The notes below the pieces were generated by a model. The model ran no database searches and was not told the origin of the DNA. It saw only the letters and a program-made list of their open reading frames with translations. A DNA stretch of 64,000 nt, taken from NCBI RefSeq assembly GCF_000473065.1, contig NZ_AXAZ01000027.1, positions 25,028 to 89,027 of the forward strand, given 5' to 3'. A program made the translations under genes and the position numbers. Positions within the stretch are counted from its first letter, which is position 1, and each line of letters starts with the position of its first letter. This document shows, piece after piece, positions 7,681 to 16,550 of this stretch. Source of the DNA: Bradyrhizobium sp. WSM1743 (GTDB lineage Bacteria > Pseudomonadota > Alphaproteobacteria > Rhizobiales > Xanthobacteraceae).

Positions 7681-10152
7681 TCACATATGGCTGTCTTCTT
7701 CCTCGACCAGAATCTCGCGCTTGCCGGCGTGATTGGCGGGACCGACGATGCCTTCCAGTTCCATGCGCTCCATCAGTGATGCGGCGCGATTATAGCCGAT
7801 TTGCAGGCGACGCTGGATGTAGCTGGTCGAGGCCTTGCGATCGCGTTTGACGATCGCAACCGCCTGCTGGAATAGATCGCCGCCGCCATCCCCGCCCATG
7901 CCGGTCGCATCGAACACGGCGCCGTCCTCGTCCTCGGTCGGCTCTTCGGCGGTGACCGCTTCGAGATATTCCGGCTGCCCCTGTGTCTTGAGGTGACGCA
8001 CCACCTTCTCGACTTCCTCGTCGGAGGCGAACGGTCCGTGCACGCGGCTGATGCGGCCACCGCCGGCCATATAGAGCATGTCGCCCTGGCCGAGCAGCTG
8101 CTCGGCGCCCATCTCGCCCAAAATGGTGCGGCTGTCGATCTTGGACGTGACCTGGAAGGCGATGCGGGTCGGGAAGTTCGCCTTGATGGTGCCGGTGATG
8201 ACGTCGACCGACGGACGCTGCGTGGCGAGGATCACGTGGAGGCCGGCGGCGCGCGCCATCTGTGCGAGACGCTGCACCGCGCCTTCGATGTCCTTGCCGG
8301 CGACCATCATCAGGTCCGCCATTTCGTCGACGATGATGACGATGTAGGGGAGCGGGTCGAGCGAGAGCTTCTCTTCCTCGTAGATCGCTTTTCCGGTTTC
8401 CTTGTCGAAGCCGGTGTGCACCGTGCGCGTCGGCTCCTCGCCCTTGGCCTTCAATTCGAGCAGGCGCGTGTTGTAGCCGTCGATGTTGCGCACGCCGAGC
8501 TTGGCCATGTTCTTGTAGCGCTCTTCCATCTCGCGCACGGCCCATTTCAGCGCGACCACCGCCTTCTTCGGATCGGTCACGACGGGCGTGAGCAGATGGG
8601 GAATGCCGTCATAGACGGAGAGTTCGAGCATCTTCGGATCGACCATGATCAGCCGGCACTGATCCGGCCGCAGCCGGTAGACCAGGCTGAGGATCATGGT
8701 GTTGATCGCGACCGATTTGCCCGAGCCGGTGGTACCGGCGATCAGCATGTGCGGCGTGCGGGCGAGGTCGATGATGACGGGATCGCCGCCGATGGTCTTG
8801 CCGAGGCAGAGCGGCAGCTTTGCCACCGTGTCGGTCGCCTCTTTCGCCACCAGCAATTCGCGCAGGTAAACCTTTTCGCGATGCGCATTCGGCAGCTCGA
8901 TGCCGATGGCGTTGCGGCCGGGCACGACGGCGACGCGCGCCGACAGCGCGCTCATCGAGCGGGCGATGTCGTCGGCAAGGCCGATCACGCGCGAGGACTT
9001 GATGCCGGGCGCTGGCTCCAATTCGTAGAGCGTAACGACGGGGCCCGGATTGGCCTTCACGATCTCGCCGCGCACGCCGAAATCCTGCAGCACGCCTTCG
9101 AGCGAACGGGAATTGGTCTCCAGCTCGGCCTTGCTGAGCGGCTGGCGATCGCCGGCCTTCGGCGCGGCCAGCATGGAGACGGACGGAAGGTCGAACTTGT
9201 CGGAGGATTTCTTGGAAGCGGCCTTCGGTGCAGCCTTCTTGCGCGGCGCGCGCGCGGCCGGCTCTTCCTCTTCCTCCTCCTCGTCCACTTCTTCTTCGTG
9301 CTCGTCCTCGTAGTCCTCGTCCTCAGCCTGCGGCGAGATCGAGGGCGCGGCGCGGCCGCCGCCCAGATTCGGCTCCTGGCGGCTGAACGCGACGGCCTTG
9401 GTCTTCGGTCCGCTCGAGACCAGCGAACGGTAGGCAGCGCCAAGCAGCCAGATCATTCGGGCCTTGGTGCTCATCAGCGCATGGAACAGCCAGCCCAGCG
9501 ACACAGAGCCGCGATCGCTCTCCTCGTCCACGTCGAGCGGCTTGTCGTCGTCCTCGATCTCGGCGAGCTCTTCATCGTGCTCGCGGGCGCCGAGACCGCA
9601 GGCGATCAGGAACGTCGCGGCCATCGCGGCGAACAGGATCGTGCCCAGCACGATGCGATAGATCGTGCCGGCCGGCCCGAAGATCACCGCAGGGGCGCGC
9701 ACCAGCGCGTCGCCAACCACGCCGCCGAGCCCGGTCGGCAGCGGCCATGCGCCGCCATGCGGCCAGCAGCTGACGAAGCCCGCGGCGATCACAGTGCAGA
9801 GGATCCATGAGCCGAGCCGCAGCGCCTCGCGGTCGAACGGACGATGCGTCATCATGCGCCAGCCCCAGACCGCGACGGTCAGCACCAGCATGATTGCGCC
9901 GAGCCCGAGGATCTGCATCGCAAGATCGGCGCCGATCGCGCCGGCATAGCCGAGGATGTTGCGGATCGGCCGCGAGGTCGCGTGGCTGAGGCTGGGATCC
10001 TGCACCGACCAGGTCATCAGCGCCGCCGAGGCGACGCCCGCCAGCGCGATCAGGCCGAGACCGGTGAGCTCACGCATGCGTCGCGCCAGCCCCTCGCGGA
10101 TCGAAGGCGGCAGATGGCCGACCAGTGGAATGACACGTTCGATTGCCGACAT
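7681..10152 (-). CDS. ftsK: DNA translocase FtsK
   Basis: 823 residues from an ATG; a GTG two codons earlier is also possible. FtsK pumps chromosome ends to dif and couples segregation to septation. The N-terminus has about four membrane helices up to residue 185. A charged linker (about 190-330) contains a run of Glu/Asp followed by a Lys/Ala-rich basic patch. The motor domain shows Walker A in IAGTTGSGKSVAINT, LIMVDPKMLELSVYDGIP and Walker B IIVDEMADLMMV. The C-terminal gamma winged helix (SYIQRRLQIGYNRAASLME) reads KOPS. It lies 15 bases after the aminotransferase gene, suggesting co-transcription. Confidence 0.97.
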   Translation of the reverse strand: MSAIERVIPLVGHLPPSIREGLARRMRELTGLGLIALAGVASAALMTWSVQDPSLSHATSRPIRNILGYAGAIGADLAMQILGLGAIMLVLTVAVWGWRMMTHRPFDREALRLGSWILCTVIAAGFVSCWPHGGAWPLPTGLGGVVGDALVRAPAVIFGPAGTIYRIVLGTILFAAMAATFLIACGLGAREHDEELAEIEDDDKPLDVDEESDRGSVSLGWLFHALMSTKARMIWLLGAAYRSLVSSGPKTKAVAFSRQEPNLGGGRAAPSISPQAEDEDYEDEHEEEVDEEEEEEEPAARAPRKKAAPKAASKKSSDKFDLPSVSMLAAPKAGDRQPLSKAELETNSRSLEGVLQDFGVRGEIVKANPGPVVTLYELEPAPGIKSSRVIGLADDIARSMSALSARVAVVPGRNAIGIELPNAHREKVYLRELLVAKEATDTVAKLPLCLGKTIGGDPVIIDLARTPHMLIAGTTGSGKSVAINTMILSLVYRLRPDQCRLIMVDPKMLELSVYDGIPHLLTPVVTDPKKAVVALKWAVREMEERYKNMAKLGVRNIDGYNTRLLELKAKGEEPTRTVHTGFDKETGKAIYEEEKLSLDPLPYIVIIVDEMADLMMVAGKDIEGAVQRLAQMARAAGLHVILATQRPSVDVITGTIKANFPTRIAFQVTSKIDSRTILGEMGAEQLLGQGDMLYMAGGGRISRVHGPFASDEEVEKVVRHLKTQGQPEYLEAVTAEEPTEDEDGAVFDATGMGGDGGGDLFQQAVAIVKRDRKASTSYIQRRLQIGYNRAASLMERMELEGIVGPANHAGKREILVEEEDSHM

Positions 10153-10167
10153 GCTCACGGGCCCCGC

Positions 10168-11376
10168 CTAACCCAGAGTCTCGACCAGACGGTGCAGCGC
10201 CTGCGCCGTCGTTTCGCCATCCTGCACCAGCGCGAGGCGGATATAGCCTGCGCCGGGATTGAATCCGTCGGGCTGCTGTCGCGCCAAGAAGCTGCCGGGC
10301 ACCACGCGCACGCCTGCTTCCTTGAAGAGTTTCAGCGTCACCGACACGTCGTCGTCGATCTCCGACGTGTTGAGCCAGACGCAGAAGCCCGCATCGGGCC
10401 GACGATAGCCGTAGCGATTGCCGATGATCTGGTCGGCGAGATCGAACTTGATCCGGTAGAGCCTACGGTTTTCCTCGACATGCGCCTCGTCGCCATAGGC
10501 GACGGTCGCCACATGCTGGAGCGGCACCGGCACCTGGGGCGCTGCGATGTTGCGTAGCTCGAGGAACATGCCGATGAACTTCTTGTCACCGGCGGCGAAG
10601 CCGACGCGCAGGCCCGGCAGGTTGGAGCGCTTCGACAGCGACTGGAACGCAACCACGCGGGTGAAGTCGGGGCCGGCGCATTCCAGCGCGCTGCCCGGGG
10701 ATTCGCGGGTGTAGATCTCGGAATAGCACTCGTCGCTGAGGATCACGAAGCCGTAGCGATCGGCGAGTTGCTTCAATCGCTTGAAATAGTCGGGCCTCGC
10801 GACCGATCCTTGCGGATTGGCGGGCGAGGCCAGATAGAACGCGACCGTGCGCGCCAGCGTCGCTTCGTCGATGGCGTCGAGGTCGGGCAGGAACCCATTC
10901 TCGACCGTCGTGGGCAGATGGACCGGCTCGCAAGCGGCTGCGAGCGCGCCGGCGCCATAGACGGGGTAGAACGGGTTCGGCATCAGGATCGCGGGCTTGC
11001 CCGGACGCGGGCCGACATAGCGCGCGGCCGCGATCGCGGCGAGGAACAGGCCTTCGCGGCTGCCATTGAGGACGAGAATCTCGCTCTCCGGGTCGAGCGG
11101 CCGCGGCAGCTTGAAGCGCGACGACAGCCAGGCGCCGGCGGCGTGGCGGAAGGGGTCGGTGCCCTTGTTTGCGGGGTAACGGCCGAATTCGGCGATGTGC
11201 TTGGCCAGGACCGGGCCGACAAAGTCCGGCACCGGATGCTGGGGCTCGCCGACCGCGAGCGAAATCAAGGGCTTGCCCGGCTGATGCGGGGCCAAAAGCT
11301 CGTTCAGCCGGACGAAGGGCGAGCGTTCGGAATCGGAGCTTCCACTGGCCTGCGGCGCACGGGATGAAGCGGTCAT
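10168..11376 (-). CDS. PLP-dependent class I/II aminotransferase (possible DapC)
   Basis: About 402 residues from the MTASS start; upstream starts extend it by up to 15 codons and none has a convincing ribosome site. Fold-type I features: AVGEPQHPVPDF near the N-terminus, LNGSREGLFLAAIA, SPANPQGSVA, DECYSEIY, and the PLP lysine in QSLSKRSNLPGLRVGF. Close relatives in rhizobia are often annotated as succinyldiaminopimelate transaminase (lysine/peptidoglycan pathway). Substrate cannot be proved from sequence. It heads the aminotransferase-ftsK-lolA run. Confidence 0.85.
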   Translation of the reverse strand: MTASSRAPQASGSSDSERSPFVRLNELLAPHQPGKPLISLAVGEPQHPVPDFVGPVLAKHIAEFGRYPANKGTDPFRHAAGAWLSSRFKLPRPLDPESEILVLNGSREGLFLAAIAAARYVGPRPGKPAILMPNPFYPVYGAGALAAACEPVHLPTTVENGFLPDLDAIDEATLARTVAFYLASPANPQGSVARPDYFKRLKQLADRYGFVILSDECYSEIYTRESPGSALECAGPDFTRVVAFQSLSKRSNLPGLRVGFAAGDKKFIGMFLELRNIAAPQVPVPLQHVATVAYGDEAHVEENRRLYRIKFDLADQIIGNRYGYRRPDAGFCVWLNTSEIDDDVSVTLKLFKEAGVRVVPGSFLARQQPDGFNPGAGYIRLALVQDGETTAQALHRLVETLG

Positions 11377-11566
11377 GACCATTCTGGGCGCCAGTACTCT
11401 TGGAACGGCCGGTCGCACCAAGGCGCCGGCGGGAAGCGGTTCAGTTCACCATAGATAGGGCGAGGTTAAGACGCGATTAACCATCGGCCGCCGTCCCCGT
11501 CCAGAGCGGGAATAATGGGACCGGATAACAACGGGATGCATGGTTGCAGGGCCGGGCTGGCTCCTT

Positions 11567-11696
11567 CACCTCCCGCTTGCTTTGCGGGAGAGGTCGGCGC
11601 GTAGCGCCGGGTGAGGCCTCTCTCCGCGCAGGGACTGTCCCGATGTGGAGACACCCTCTCCCCTACCCTCCCCTGCGCGCGGGGGAGGGTGCGCAC
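11567..11696. repeat. Palindromic intergenic repeat, family A (copy 2)
   Basis: Left hairpin CTCCCGCTTGCTTTGCGGGAG, then GCGCCGGGTGAGG, then GGGACTGTCCC, then ACACCCTCTCCCC, then a right hairpin CCCTCCCC...GGGGGAGGG. The order matches the copies at 0.4 and 43.5 kb. It fills the gap between the aminotransferase and GFA genes. Confidence 0.8.
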
Positions 11697-11709
11697 CGTC
11701 ATCGCGGTT

Positions 11710-12114
11710 TCAATGCCCCGGCAGCTTCTCGAATGTCTTCATGCCTGCGGGGATGGTGTGGAATTCCTGCATGTCGCAGGTGTAGATCGCCATCTGCGGC
11801 TTGAATTTTTCCGGCTCGTCCAGCGTGCCGACCTTCACGACTGCGGCCGGCAGGCCAGGAACCTTGGTCACGAGATGGGTGCCGCATTCGGCGCAGAACT
11901 CGCGCGTGACGGCGCGGTCGAGATCCTTGCGCGTGAACTGCTTGGGTTGGCCGATGATGTAGGTGAAGCCGGCTGCCGGCATCGCGATGAAGGTGTTGGG
12001 TGCGCCGCCTGAGATGTATTGGCACTCGCGGCAATGGCACTGCGCCTGCATCATCGGGTCGCCCTCGGCGACATAGCGCACCTCGCCGCAATAGCATCCG
12101 CCTTCCAAACGCAT
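11710..12114 (-). CDS. GFA family zinc-binding protein
   Basis: 134 residues. The name derives from the glutathione-dependent formaldehyde-activating enzyme fold (CENP-V/GFA), a beta-tent with two zinc sites. The cysteines fit: GGCYCGEVRY, AQCHCRECQ and EFCAECGTHL. Most small GFA proteins have no proven activity and the family name should not be taken as function. The start is the methionine directly before RLEGGCYCGE; upstream codons look non-coding. A strong hairpin terminator of the amtB gene lies about 90 bases upstream, so it has its own promoter. Confidence 0.9.
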   Translation of the reverse strand: MRLEGGCYCGEVRYVAEGDPMMQAQCHCRECQYISGGAPNTFIAMPAAGFTYIIGQPKQFTRKDLDRAVTREFCAECGTHLVTKVPGLPAAVVKVGTLDEPEKFKPQMAIYTCDMQEFHTIPAGMKTFEKLPGH

Positions 12115-12200
12115 GACGACCTCCCGATTGTTGTTCTTGAGGTCGATATTTCTGCGCCGGCCTCGCGGAATGGCAATCTTTTTCTTCAGCGCGCAGATCA

Positions 12201-12233
12201 AAGGAAAGGGGCTCCAGCTTGCGCTGGAGCCCC
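12201..12233 (-). terminator. Rho-independent terminator downstream of amtB
   Basis: An 11-bp perfect stem, GGGGCTCCAGC with GCTGGAGCCCC, closes on a 4-base loop. On the minus strand it is followed by TTTCCTTT. It lies about 85 bases after the amtB stop and upstream of the GFA gene, so it insulates the two. Confidence 0.85.
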
Positions 12234-12316
12234 TCAACGGTCAGGGCATTGCCGGGTACGTGCCCGAACCGTAGTCGTAGACGCGGTCTTCTGGGAGACC
12301 GTGCCCGGGAGGAGAC

Positions 12317-13765
12317 TTACATGTTGTAGGCGCGCTCGGTGTGCTCGGTGATGTCGAGGCCTTCACGCTCGCTCTCGACATTGGCGCGGAGGCCAACGAT
12401 CACATCGACGACCTTGTAGAGGATCGCCGAACCGACGCCCGACCACACCAGCGTGGTGCAGACGGCCTTGAGCTGGGCGAGCACCTGCGTGGCGAACTCG
12501 TAATCGGCGACCTTCGGTGGGATCGCGGTGTAGTCGACGATGCCGGCGCCGCCGAGGGCGGGGTTCACCAGAATGCCGGTGCCGATGGCGCCGACGATGC
12601 CGCCGATGCAGTGCACGCCGAACACGTCGAGCGAGTCATCGTAGCCGAGCGCGTTCTTCACGACGGTGCAGAAGAACAGGCAGACCACGCCGACCACGAG
12701 GCCGAGGACGATCGCGCCCATGACGCCGGCGAAGCCGGCGGCAGGCGTGACGGCCACGAGGCCCGCGACCGCGCCGGAGATGACGCCGAGCACCGACGGA
12801 TGACCCTTGATGATCCACTCCGCGAACATCCACGACAGCGCGGCGGCTGCGGTGGCGACGAAGGAGTTGGTCATGGCGAGGGCAGCGCCGCCATTGGCCT
12901 CGAGGTTGGAGCCGGCGTTGAAGCCGAACCAGCCGACCCAGAGCAGCGAGGCGCCGATCATCGACATGGTCAGCGAGTGCGGGGCCATCAGCTCCTTGCC
13001 GTAGCCGACGCGCTTGCCGATCAGGAGAGCGCCGACGAGGCCTGCGATGCCGGCGTTGATGTGCACCACGGTGCCGCCCGCGAAGTCGATCGCACCCATC
13101 TTGAAGATCCAGCCGGCGTCGGCGTTGATCTCGTCGAGCTTGGCCTGTGCCGCGGTCTTCGCCGCCGCGTCACCCGCCGCAGCCAGCGCCTTGGCCGCAT
13201 CCTGGATCGCGTCCGGGCCGGGCCAGTACCAGACCATGTGCGCGATCGGGAAGTAGATCAGCGTGACCCAGAGCGGGATGAAGAGAGCGATGGCCGAGAA
13301 CTTCATGCGCTCGGCGAAGGCGCCGACGATGAGGGCGGGCGTGATCGCCGCGAAGGTCATCTGGAAGCACACATAGATGAGCTCCGAGATGTTGGCGTCG
13401 ACCGAGAAGGTCGCGGCCTTCGAGTCGGTGGTGACGCCCATCATGAAGGCCTTGGAGAAGCCGCCGATGAAGTCGGAGCCGCCGGTGAAGGCGAGGCTGT
13501 AGCCGTACACGGCCCAGATCACGGTGACGACGCAGACGGTATAGAACACCTGCATCAGGACCGAGAGCATGTTCTTGGAACGGACGAGACCGCCGTAGAA
13601 CAGCGCGAGACCGGGGATCGTCATCAACAGCACCAGCACTGTCGATGTCAGCATCCAGGCGTTGTCTCCCTTGTTGACCGTTGGCTCGGCGTAGGCTGCG
13701 GTCGCAGCGAACAGGCCGACTGCGAGAGCCGCCAGTCCCGCGCCATAGGGACGCTTGAACGTCAT
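12317..13765 (-). CDS. amtB: Ammonium transporter AmtB (copy 1)
   Basis: 482 residues with a cleavable leader (AVGLFAATAAYAEP) and about 11 membrane helices. AmtB conducts ammonium and is gated by PII proteins. Signatures include LMTIPGLALFYGGLVRSKN, DFAGGTVVHINAGIAGLVGAL (the ammonium transporter signature region with a pore His) and DVFGVHCIGGIVGAIGTGI with the second pore His. A loop insert of about 30 Ala/Asp/Lys-rich residues (AIQDAAKALAAAGDAAAKTA) precedes DAGWIFKMGAIDFAGG. It is longer than copy 2 by about 50 residues, mainly because of this loop. glnK lies 37 bases upstream in the same direction. Confidence 0.96.
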   Translation of the reverse strand: MTFKRPYGAGLAALAVGLFAATAAYAEPTVNKGDNAWMLTSTVLVLLMTIPGLALFYGGLVRSKNMLSVLMQVFYTVCVVTVIWAVYGYSLAFTGGSDFIGGFSKAFMMGVTTDSKAATFSVDANISELIYVCFQMTFAAITPALIVGAFAERMKFSAIALFIPLWVTLIYFPIAHMVWYWPGPDAIQDAAKALAAAGDAAAKTAAQAKLDEINADAGWIFKMGAIDFAGGTVVHINAGIAGLVGALLIGKRVGYGKELMAPHSLTMSMIGASLLWVGWFGFNAGSNLEANGGAALAMTNSFVATAAAALSWMFAEWIIKGHPSVLGVISGAVAGLVAVTPAAGFAGVMGAIVLGLVVGVVCLFFCTVVKNALGYDDSLDVFGVHCIGGIVGAIGTGILVNPALGGAGIVDYTAIPPKVADYEFATQVLAQLKAVCTTLVWSGVGSAILYKVVDVIVGLRANVESEREGLDITEHTERAYNM

Positions 13766-13802
13766 ATTGTTTACTCCTGCTTGGATAAGGTTGAGCGCGA
13801 AA

Positions 13803-14141
13803 TCAGAGGGCCGCCGCATCGGCCTCGCCGGTGCGGATGCGCACCGCATGGTCGAGGTTGATGACGAAGATCTTGCCGTCGCCGATCTGTCCGGTTTTCG
13901 CCGCGGATGTGATGGCATCGATGGTCTTGTCGACCTGGTCGGAGGCGACAGCGACCTCGATCTTGATCTTGGGCAGGAAGCTCACGGCATATTCGGCGCC
14001 GCGGTAGATTTCCGTATGGCCTTTCTGGCGGCCATATCCCTTGACTTCCGTCACCGTGAGACCGTGAACGCCGATGGCGGTCAGGGCGTCACGGACTTCT
14101 TCAAGCTTGAATGGCTTGATAATCGCCATAACAATTTTCAT
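13803..14141 (-). CDS. glnK: Nitrogen regulatory PII protein GlnK (copy 1)
   Basis: 112 residues, the exact PII length. GlnK reports glutamine, 2-oxoglutarate and ATP/ADP status and blocks AmtB when nitrogen is plentiful. The T-loop shows KGYGRQKGHTEIYRGAEY with uridylylation Tyr51; TGQIGDGKIFV is the second PII signature. The start is the methionine of MKIVMAIIKPF. It is translated just ahead of amtB copy 1. A sigma-54-like element lies about 105 bases upstream, consistent with nitrogen control by NtrC. Confidence 0.97.
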   Translation of the reverse strand: MKIVMAIIKPFKLEEVRDALTAIGVHGLTVTEVKGYGRQKGHTEIYRGAEYAVSFLPKIKIEVAVASDQVDKTIDAITSAAKTGQIGDGKIFVINLDHAVRIRTGEADAAAL

Positions 14142-14246
14142 GGGTCCTATCCCCGCTTGGGCCCGGTCCGGACGTGGCCGGGCGTTTCTCGACTGGTTCG
14201 CCACGAGGGAGACGTTTCACTACGCGGGCACAGCCGGACCCCTAGA

Positions 14247-14262
14247 ATCAAATGCCGTGCCA
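14247..14262 (-). promoter_or_regulatory. Candidate sigma-54 (-24/-12) promoter of glnK-amtB copy 1
   Basis: The minus strand reads TGGCAC, five bases, TTGAT, against the consensus TGGCAC-N5-TTGCW. Spacing is correct and the -24 box is perfect, but the -12 box has GA instead of GC, a conserved position. The position, about 105 bases before the glnK start, fits a nitrogen-regulated leader. No full NtrC palindrome was found upstream. Confidence 0.45.
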
Positions 14263-14451
14263 GATCGGGCGTATTGCCTAACGGATTATGAAAACGGGTG
14301 TTTTCGCGTTTGGCGGGTGTTGCGGTGCAGTGCGCTATTACGTCGCGCCCAAAACGTGGTCACGCCTGCTCAAAACGAAGGCACGACAGGCTGTCGACAC
14401 AATGTTGCTCATGTGTCGTGCAGCGAGAAGGTAATTTCGTAGCATCAGCGC

Positions 14452-15753
14452 CTATTGCAGGGCTTCACCGTGCTGCGAAATATCCAGCCCCTCGAGCTCG
14501 TGCTCACGGGATACGCGCAAGGGCACGAACAGGCCGACCAGCTTGAGCAGGATGAAGCTGACGCCCGCCGACCAGACGAAGGTGACGGCGACGCCGTAGA
14601 ACTGGATCAGGAGCTGCTGAGGATGGCCCTCCAGCAGGCCGGCGGTGCCGCCGATGGCGCTGGTCGCGAACACCCCGCCGAGCAGGGTGCCGGTCAGGCC
14701 GCCGATGCCGTGGACGCCGAACACGTCAAGTGAATCGTCATAGTTGAAGCGGTGCTTCAGCCAGGTACAGGCCCAGTAGCAGACCGCCCCGGCGATGATG
14801 CCGATGATGATGCCATGCCAGGGCGCGACGAAGCCCGAGGCCGGCGTGATGGTGCCGAGCCCGGCCACCGCGCCCGAGATCATGCCGAGCACGGAGGGCT
14901 TGCGCCGCGTCGACCATTCGATCGCGCCCCAGGTCAGCGCGCCGGCGCAGGCGGCCAGATGGGTCGCGATGATCGCCATCACCGCGCGCGAATTGGCCGC
15001 GCCCGCCGAGCCGCCGTTGAAGCCAAACCAGCCGACCCACAACAGGCCGGTGCCCATCACCGCGAGCGACAGATCAAACGGCGAGAGATTCTCGGTGCCG
15101 TAGCCGTGACGGCGCCCCATCACCTTGGCCGCAACGAGGCCGCCGGTGCCGGCCGACAGGTGCACGACGAGGCCGCCGGCGAAATCCAAGACGCCCATGC
15201 TGGCGAGGAAGCCGCCGCCCCACACCCAATGCGCCAGCGGAATGTAGACGAAGATGAACCAGGCGACCGAGAACAGGAGATAGGCGGAGAACCGCATGCG
15301 GTCGGCGACCGAGCCCGCGACCAGCGCCACTGTGATGATGGCAAACGTCATCTGATACAGCATGAACAGCGATTCCGGGATGGTCTTCGCAGCAGGGTTG
15401 ACGCTGTCCATGGTCATGCCGGCGAGAAACCAGCGATCGAGCGTGCCGATCCACGGTCCATCGCCGACGAAGCACAGCGAATAGCCGAACGCGACCCAGA
15501 GGATGGAGATCAGCGTCACCGCGGCGAGGCTCTGCGCCATGGTGGCGAGCACGTTCTTCTTGCGCACCATGCCGGAATAGAACAGCGCGAGCCCCGGGAT
15601 CGTCATCATCAGCACCAGCGCGGTGGCGACGATCATCCAGGCGGTGTCGGCGGTGTTGATCTCCGAAGCGGCGGCGCGTGCCGGCGAAGCTACGACGGAC
15701 ACAAATCCGATTGGCGCAGCCATAGCAGCTGCGCGGCGCAACAATCCCGCCAT
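14452..15753 (-). CDS. amtB: Ammonium transporter AmtB (copy 2)
   Basis: 433 residues with a leader ending ASPARAAASE and about 11 helices. It has the same signatures as copy 1: LMMTIPGLALFYSGMVRKKN, DFAGGLVVHLSAGTGGLVAAK and DVFGVHGIGGLTGTLLGG, keeping both pore histidines. The cytoplasmic C-terminal tail (SREHELEGLDISQHGEA) resembles that of copy 1 and is where PII docks. It lacks the long alanine-rich loop of copy 1. The paired glnK is 223 bases upstream, unusually far because a palindromic repeat is inserted between them. The next gene downstream is glnK copy 1. Confidence 0.96.
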   Translation of the reverse strand: MAGLLRRAAAMAAPIGFVSVVASPARAAASEINTADTAWMIVATALVLMMTIPGLALFYSGMVRKKNVLATMAQSLAAVTLISILWVAFGYSLCFVGDGPWIGTLDRWFLAGMTMDSVNPAAKTIPESLFMLYQMTFAIITVALVAGSVADRMRFSAYLLFSVAWFIFVYIPLAHWVWGGGFLASMGVLDFAGGLVVHLSAGTGGLVAAKVMGRRHGYGTENLSPFDLSLAVMGTGLLWVGWFGFNGGSAGAANSRAVMAIIATHLAACAGALTWGAIEWSTRRKPSVLGMISGAVAGLGTITPASGFVAPWHGIIIGIIAGAVCYWACTWLKHRFNYDDSLDVFGVHGIGGLTGTLLGGVFATSAIGGTAGLLEGHPQQLLIQFYGVAVTFVWSAGVSFILLKLVGLFVPLRVSREHELEGLDISQHGEALQ

Positions 15754-15850
15754 GTCATTTCCCCCAGCAGTGATGACGTCGCACGCTGTGGCGTCGTTGC
15801 CCGGTGCAATCGAAGAAAGAGTCAGTCGCAACTACGTTACAAGCACTCCG

Positions 15851-15957
15851 CCCTCATCCTGAGGAGCGCGCTCGCGCGCGTCTCGAAGGATGGCCGCAGG
15901 CGAGATCTTGGCCTTCATGGTTCAAGACGCGCGCTCCGCGCTCCTCACCATGAGGGT
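15851..15957. repeat. Palindromic repeat inside a glnK-amtB module, family D
   Basis: Outer arms are CCCTCATCCTGAGGAGCGCG and CGCTCCTCACCATGAGGG. Within are CGCGTCTCGAAGGATGG and GGTTCAAGACGCGCG, a second nested pair. It lies between the stop of glnK copy 2 and the start of amtB copy 2, where a transcript could fold into a long hairpin. Confidence 0.8.
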
Positions 15958-15976
15958 CTCGTACCGTAATCAAAAT

Positions 15977-16315
15977 CTAAAGCGCGTCGCTGTCGGTCTC
16001 GCCGGTGCGGATGCGCAGCGCGTGGTCGATCGGCGTGACGAAGATCTTGCCGTCGCCGATCTGCCCAGTGCGCGCGGTCGCGGTGATCACGGCGACCGCC
16101 TTGTCTGCGACGTCGGAGGCGACCGCGATCTCGATGCGCAGCTTGGGCAGGAAGTTCACGACATATTCGGCGCCGCGATAGATCTCGGTGTGGCCCTTCT
16201 GCCGACCGTAACCCTTCACCTCGGTCACGGTCATGCCGTGGACGCCGATCGCGGTCAGGGCCTGGCGGACCTCATCGAGCTTGAAGGGTTTGATGATCGC
16301 GACGACGAGTTTCAT
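15977..16315 (-). CDS. glnK: Nitrogen regulatory PII protein GlnK (copy 2)
   Basis: 112 residues, nearly collinear with copy 1, with the same T-loop (KGYGRQKGHTEIYRGAEY, Tyr51) and TGQIGDGKIFV. Differences cluster in the surface segment around residues 55-80 (VNFLPKLRIEIAVASDVADKAVAVI). The two copies are probably from an in-place duplication of a glnK-amtB pair, each PII serving its neighbour; cross-talk is possible. No correctly spaced -24/-12 promoter was found upstream on this strand. Confidence 0.97.
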   Translation of the reverse strand: MKLVVAIIKPFKLDEVRQALTAIGVHGMTVTEVKGYGRQKGHTEIYRGAEYVVNFLPKLRIEIAVASDVADKAVAVITATARTGQIGDGKIFVTPIDHALRIRTGETDSDAL

Positions 16316-16550
16316 GGTCAGGCCTATTCCCCGGGATGCGCCGCGCCGTATGTCCCCGGCGCCGCGTCAATCTGGCATCTTTCCGGGCAAATGGCACAAA
16401 AAAGTTGCAGATTGAAGCGGAAAAACGTTTGGCCATGCGAATGGCCGCCTCTGTACAGGGCAGCCATCCACCCTTCACAATGCATTTTCGGCATGGATCG
16501 GGTGAACCTGCCGGTCCCGGGCGGCACATAAGTATTTTGGGGGACGCTTC

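Noticed and set aside
9240..9330. Low-complexity CTTCCTCCTCCTC stretch as a microsatellite.
   Set aside because: It encodes the glutamate-rich linker of FtsK and keeps the frame.
7993..9810. Very long plus-strand open frame opposite ftsK.
   Set aside because: GC-rich third positions open the complementary frame; composition (Asp/His/Arg/Val-rich) and lack of a ribosome site mark it as antisense artefact.
14321..14345. GGTGCAGTGCGC near the glnK1 upstream region as an NtrC site.
   Set aside because: Only a half-site is present; the required inverted partner at the correct distance is absent.
16392..16409. TGGCAC...TTGCA on the plus strand between glnK2 and the GYF_2 gene, looking like a sigma-54 promoter.
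   Set aside because: The spacer is 7 bases, two more than the fixed spacing of the consensus, and it points away from glnK2.
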